Assembly (NCBI GenBank): GCA_037178975.1
Contig: JASJZH010000006.1
Coordinates: 11,160,001-11,224,000 of the forward strand
From: Oscheius tipulae
Lineage: Eukaryota > Nematoda > Chromadorea > Rhabditida > Rhabditidae
Length of the DNA stretch: 64,000 nucleotides
Direction of reading: 5' to 3'
Of this stretch, positions 59,711 to 64,000 are shown piece after piece (position 1 is the stretch's first letter; every line of letters starts with the position of its first letter). The notes beneath the pieces were generated by a model, which was not told the origin of the DNA, searched no databases, and saw nothing but the letters and a program-made list of their open reading frames with translations. The translations under genes were made by a program, and so were the position numbers.

Positions 59711-62700
59711 TCAGTCAAAGACGGTGTAGATGTAACGCTTGGCCTGCGGTGGCTCCGCCTCATTTTCGTCCTCGTCCTCGTCTTCTTCATACTCGCTGTC
59801 ATATTCGCCATCAGAGTTCAATGGCTGATCATAGACACGGTTTCCAGTCTGTACGTATTTGTCCGCCCGAGCCGGATAGGTTTGGGTGATTCTTAAAGTT
59901 TCATAATTGATTTATATGAGGAAAAGCACCTGTTGACCATGCTACTCTTGATCCTCCATCGTTCTCGCAACATGCTCATTTTGTGCTCGTCCATGAAGAG
60001 GAAAACTATTCGATCTTGTAAGGGTTGCGCTTCAATGAGCCTTAAAAATGTAGCCATTTTCCCTGTAAAGTCACCTTTTGACGCCTTCGTTCTCGTCCGG
60101 TACCACCGTCATTGTCGCCACATCGGGATCAATTTGCCGAATTCGATATTGAGAATCAATGCTACGGATCATTCGGTCAAACACGAGTTTCACTTTTGCC
60201 TGAATGCTATAGCAAATATCAAGAGTCAACCGTGCCTGCACAATGGCCATACAGAGCCCCACGACGGAGAGGCCAATCAGAGTGAGAGCGAGGTTGAAGA
60301 TGATAAAATTTGGCGTTTTCGTGACGACATCTCCCAGACCAATGGTAGTAAGAGACGTGAAGAAAAAGTAGAATGCAGAAAAGTACGTCCATTCATATTC
60401 CCAGAGGCGAACAATAAAAGCCGATACAGAAATCTATAAAAAGTAGCTTTTTCTATTCGATGGTAACTTACCCAAAATATGAAAAACAGCAAAGCTGCCT
60501 TCATAGGCACAGTCTGTGCTTGTTCTTGCTCTGGCAGTGAAAGTTCAAGCTCACGAAGCGGATTGTTGGATTCAATTTGATGATCTGTCAAATTCAGACC
60601 GCCAGACTGGTGACTTGTTGTTCGGTGAACGGAAAGGAGAGGGACGGTTGACATGCTTCCCAGGGATAATTCGCTGCCAACCCGTCGAACCCTGCAATCT
60701 TCTCTTTTTTACTTTGTAAGAGTACTACCTTTCACGTTGAAAGCGGCGATTTGCTCTGCGTTGCAAACTTCTAAAAACATGCTTAGAAATTTTCTCCCCT
60801 ACAAAAACTCGCCTTTGGCAAAACCGCTGGTTCAACCAATTCCATCCGTACTCAATCCATGTAAAGTACAAAAATCCCCATTCGAACAAAATAGTGAAAA
60901 CAAGAGGAATTCCGACAAAAGCGTACAGCATTGAAACTATCCGTCCGGAAGTTGTTTTGGGGTGAAAGTTTCCATACCCTGAATGTCTTACAGTGCTCGT
61001 ATAACAACATTGCTAACATAACATTCGGGCCACAAATTCATTTTACTAAATGTTCGCGAGCGTAGGTCGCTTGATGTTCAAAGAAAATTGTTGTATTGAT
61101 AAAGTTTAGTCTTTAGTTTGGAGCCCTCAACTGAAAAAAGATATAAACGCAATAGGAAAAGTTCAGAGAGATTTTTCACGAATCCTTTGGCTGAAAAACC
61201 ATCATGGTGTGTCATATAGAGATATGCCAAGTTATGATTCTCGCCTATGTAGCTTGAAACTTTGCCCTCTTCAGACTAGAAGACTAGTCAATGACCTCCT
61301 TCTTGCTCGAAAAATACTTTTGGGTGTAAGTCATACTCTATTATCTGATCTGTTCATCTTACTTCAAAATACAAGAATTCCTGTAAATATAGAATATCAT
61401 GGCTCACAGGCAACTCTTGGTTAATATATAGTCCCTGTTCCACGTAGAAAGGGTGGAGCGCAGCTCTGAAGGGCAAATGATTTACAACCCCTACCTCTGT
61501 TCTAGAAGAATAGCAGCATCACGTATGTCGATGAATTTATAGCGCACCTACTGCGGCAGGGAGGTAGATTCTCTACGGCCTAGTGAGGTGTGATTGGAGC
61601 TTAGCTCTTACAGCAGAGTTTCTACTAGACGTCCCGGTATGTAGGCACAGCCTCAAGTGTTTCAAACTATATTATTCCTGTAAGTCAATTCCTGATACCC
61701 TCTGCTACTCCCCATTCCCTTTCCCCATTCTATTGTATAACCAATGTTTGATCCATCTGGACAAATGAATATTCTATTCTATTCTAAAGTGAGAGCAACC
61801 GAGCCGGGTTAGATCCTCCGCAGATGTTCAAAAGAAGACTTCTGTTTAAGAGTGGCCCTGCAACTTTCTTTAAAGTGAGTGTCCGGACCTTTTTTCGACC
61901 ATCGACCGAGCTCTTATATGGGCATTGTAGAAAAAAACTTGCTGATTACGGAGGTGTAATACTTTTTTGTTTTATTATCGATTATCACCGAAATATAAGC
62001 CCGCAAAGTTGCTACTCCAGAACAAAAGTTACCATTTTCCGAGAAGCTTTCTCGGCAGTTCTTGTCAGCCTTGTCTCGACAAGTCGCGCGCTTTTTGACA
62101 ATTAAGGCTAGTTCCAGAGAAAAGAGTATTCAGTCGAACTTGTAGCTTCTGGTAGCGTGTTGCTCCTTTATTTCTAGACAATTACTCGGAATAGAAGTTG
62201 AATGCATCCCAACTGCTTCTAGCTCTTGCTGTAAGCAGCAGGGTGAGCATAGCAATGTAAGTATGAAATCTCAGGCATAGTACGCACCAACATTGTGATA
62301 CAAAGATTGCAGTTCTCGCGAAAGCCTATTCAAAATTGCACACTGGGAAGCCGCAATATGTCATTGCAAAAACTAGCACATTTGTCTAGGCGACACATCA
62401 AGTACACTTCCGAGAGACAGCTGTTCACGTATGTGACACAAGCCTTTCAAAAAAGACACCTACCTATGGTTGTGTATAATGAGGCTGCGTAATAAACGCC
62501 TGAAAATGCATTAGACCATTGGGAAGAAAAACACCTGCCTCCCCAAAGATTCCATTTGGTGTCAGTCATCACAGGCTCCTCCCAGATAACGCCCAGCTTC
62601 TTCTCATACCTGAAGTTTTCTGTTTGAATAAAAATCTTGGATGAAACCAAGAAAAAGCATCCTTGACAAGTCTCAGTTTGTATTGTTCCGGCGCAAGGCC

Positions 62701-63317
62701 GAGTCGATTGTAAGAAATGGACTGGTCTTTGTCAATTTCTCGAAAACGTTGAAATAGCTTTTGTTGGTAGACACGCTTTCTTCTCCAGACGTCCATTTTT
62801 CTCTCATAGTCGCCAATTAAAAGTGACCTGTCGTGTCCACCTAAAGGAGTCTGGAGTTGGAATCTGACAAAAACCCACCTTCAATAGCACTAAAAATTAA
62901 ACCACCGAGTAAAGAATAAGCAAACAGAATAGCTAGCCACGTGACATGTCGCCAAAGTGTTTTTTTGCGCTTGTCTTCTTGATTAATGACAATTTTCGGG
63001 CGAGGTGGTTCTTGCGGGATTAGTACTGTTTCCGGCTTAAAAAACATATGAGAAGGTATTGAAAAGCGACTTGCTTCGTCTTCTTTCTTCTTTTTTCGTC
63101 TTTTCTTCTTCATGTCCTGGTTTTCAATAACGATCTTGGTTTCCTAAACAGACAATTTTGGCGAGTAAACTTTTGAAACAACCTTCTTCACCATGTTCGG
63201 AAGACTTCTAGAAACCGCTGAGTGAACAGATTGAAGACGATTGTTTACAGCTGTCCATCTATTGGTATCGGCACTTTTACTACGTTTTTCATCTTTTTTA
63301 GCAGTTTTGTCCACCAT
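59711..63317 (-). CDS. TWK-type two-pore-domain (K2P) potassium channel
   Basis: ATG 63317 (MVDKTAKKDEKRSKSADTNR) starts a long basic cytoplasmic N-terminus (MKKKRRKKKKEDEASRF). M1 follows (WLAILFAYSLLGGLIFSAIE), then an extracellular loop (LFQRFREIDKDQSISYNRLG). Pore 1 reads SLYTTIGYGNFHPKT. M2/M3 include MLYAFVGIPLVFTILFEWGF. Pore 2 is SLTTIGLGDVVTKTPNFI, with M4 LALTLIGLSVVGLCMAIVQA. Both selectivity filters (TIGYG, TIGLG) are intact, so an open background potassium channel is expected in plasma membrane. After VKLVFDRMIRSID, two short introns lead to an acidic tail (SEYEEDEDEDENEAEPP) ending YIYTVFD, with stop at 59711-59713. One intron (62500-62538) begins GC. Another, about 1.5 kb (roughly 60975-62460), splits the pore-1 filter codons. 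Confidence 0.93.
61640..61795 (+). repeat. Possible 3' end of a LINE inside a K2P intron
   Basis: Within the 1.5-kb intron the sequence ends gaatattctattctattcta, a short tandem tail like those that end some non-LTR retrotransposons. The stretch before it has no reading frame of note. No reverse transcriptase is present, so this is suggestive only. Confidence 0.3.
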
Positions 63318-63602
63318 TTTATTGAAAACTGGACTTTAGTTGTACAAGGAAGTAGCAAAGGAAATAACAAATATTATTGAAGAGCTCTGGCGCCTGGACC
63401 ACTGGCATAGGGGGAAAATCGCGGTTTACACACTGGATGCGGAAAGACGAGACATTTCCGCGGCTTGTCTCCTTTTTAACCATTGAGCGCACTTTTTACT
63501 GTTTGTTTCGACAAAGCGAGCTTAAGGCACTTCAATATCTTTGCATTTACGCAACATCTAACTTCATGTATTCTGTTAGAAAATTCAGCGAGCTTGTCCG
63601 TG

Positions 63603-63662
63603 TAACTCAGCCGGTTAGCACTCCGACTAAGAATTTTAAATGTAGCGAGTTCGAGTACGACG
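63603..63662 (+). repeat. Degenerate tRNA-like sequence
   Basis: The start taactcagccggttagca resembles the tRNA D arm (A box) and gcgagttcgagtac resembles the T arm (B box), about 45 bases apart. Stems are poor, so it is a tRNA pseudogene or SINE head. Confidence 0.45.
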
Positions 63663-64000
63663 ACAAACGTTTTTGCCATCTTATGAAACACTGGAAAACA
63701 AATTTATTATGCCAAAAGCATTTTGGTAACGATCACTCTTTGCTCACCTGAACTTTCATGTTTGCGCCCTAAACTCAAACAGGGTAGCGCCATAGGCTCA
63801 CTTGAAAAATGCTGTACAGAAGCCTACCTTCATTCAAGTTCCTCTAATATTGAACCAAAAACATACCCATACGGGAATTGTTCAGAAAGTCGGAGCCTTT
63901 GATTTACTCTACTAGATCGGAAAACATTGCAAATCGCGAAAGTACCTTGCTCTACTCGAAAAATGAGTACAAGGTAGCTTACTGCCTAAGGTCCCTTTAA

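Overview
This is a window of a metazoan nuclear genome, almost certainly a nematode. Coding sequence is broken by many short GT-AG introns, mostly 32-45 bases. Several encoded proteins belong to nematode-typical families: a ground-like secreted protein, an LRX-1-like protein with a chitin-binding domain and LDL-receptor repeats, a CPG4-like secreted protein, EB-type cysteine-rich modules and a TWK-type K2P channel. Insect-type gustatory-receptor-like genes and a Spaetzle/neurotrophin-like ligand would suit a basal (clade I/Dorylaimia-like) nematode, but that placement is inference. All gene models were spliced by eye. Gene ends and domains are firmer than individual introns.

Left third (1-19 kb): an ACAD10-like fusion gene (HAD + APH kinase + acyl-CoA dehydrogenase, minus); two tandem gustatory-receptor-like genes (minus) with a tentative small secreted-protein gene between them; TMEM53-like gene 1 (minus); a ground-like secreted protein (plus); a small secreted cystine-knot ligand resembling Spaetzle/neurotrophin (plus); and an unidentified multi-exon gene (minus).

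Middle (19-45 kb): a long OXR1/TLDc gene (minus, about 11 kb, with a likely internal alternative start); an LRX-1-like protein (plus); a lysosomal beta-galactosidase (minus); a GGPM-repeat low-complexity protein (minus); an SLC26 anion transporter (plus); and, tail to tail with it, a small glycoprotein-hormone-alpha (GPA2/FLR-2)-like hormone (minus).

Right third (45-64 kb): a large IBR/RING-like zinc-binding protein with two candidate first exons (plus); a CPG4-like, probably GPI-anchored secreted protein (minus); TMEM53-like gene 2 (plus), ending about 10 bp from a convergent EB-module cysteine-rich protein (minus); a nematode secreted cysteine-rich protein (plus); and a TWK K2P potassium channel (minus). 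Gene-poor stretches and large introns hold degenerate tRNA-derived SINE-like repeats, simple repeats and one near-perfect 52-bp palindrome.

The genes are not an operon or one pathway. The most notable content is the pair of small secreted cystine-knot ligands, one neurotrophin/Spaetzle-like and one GPA2-like. Next come the duplicated receptor genes and the duplicated TMEM53 genes, both with conserved intron phases, and several extremely short or non-canonical introns.
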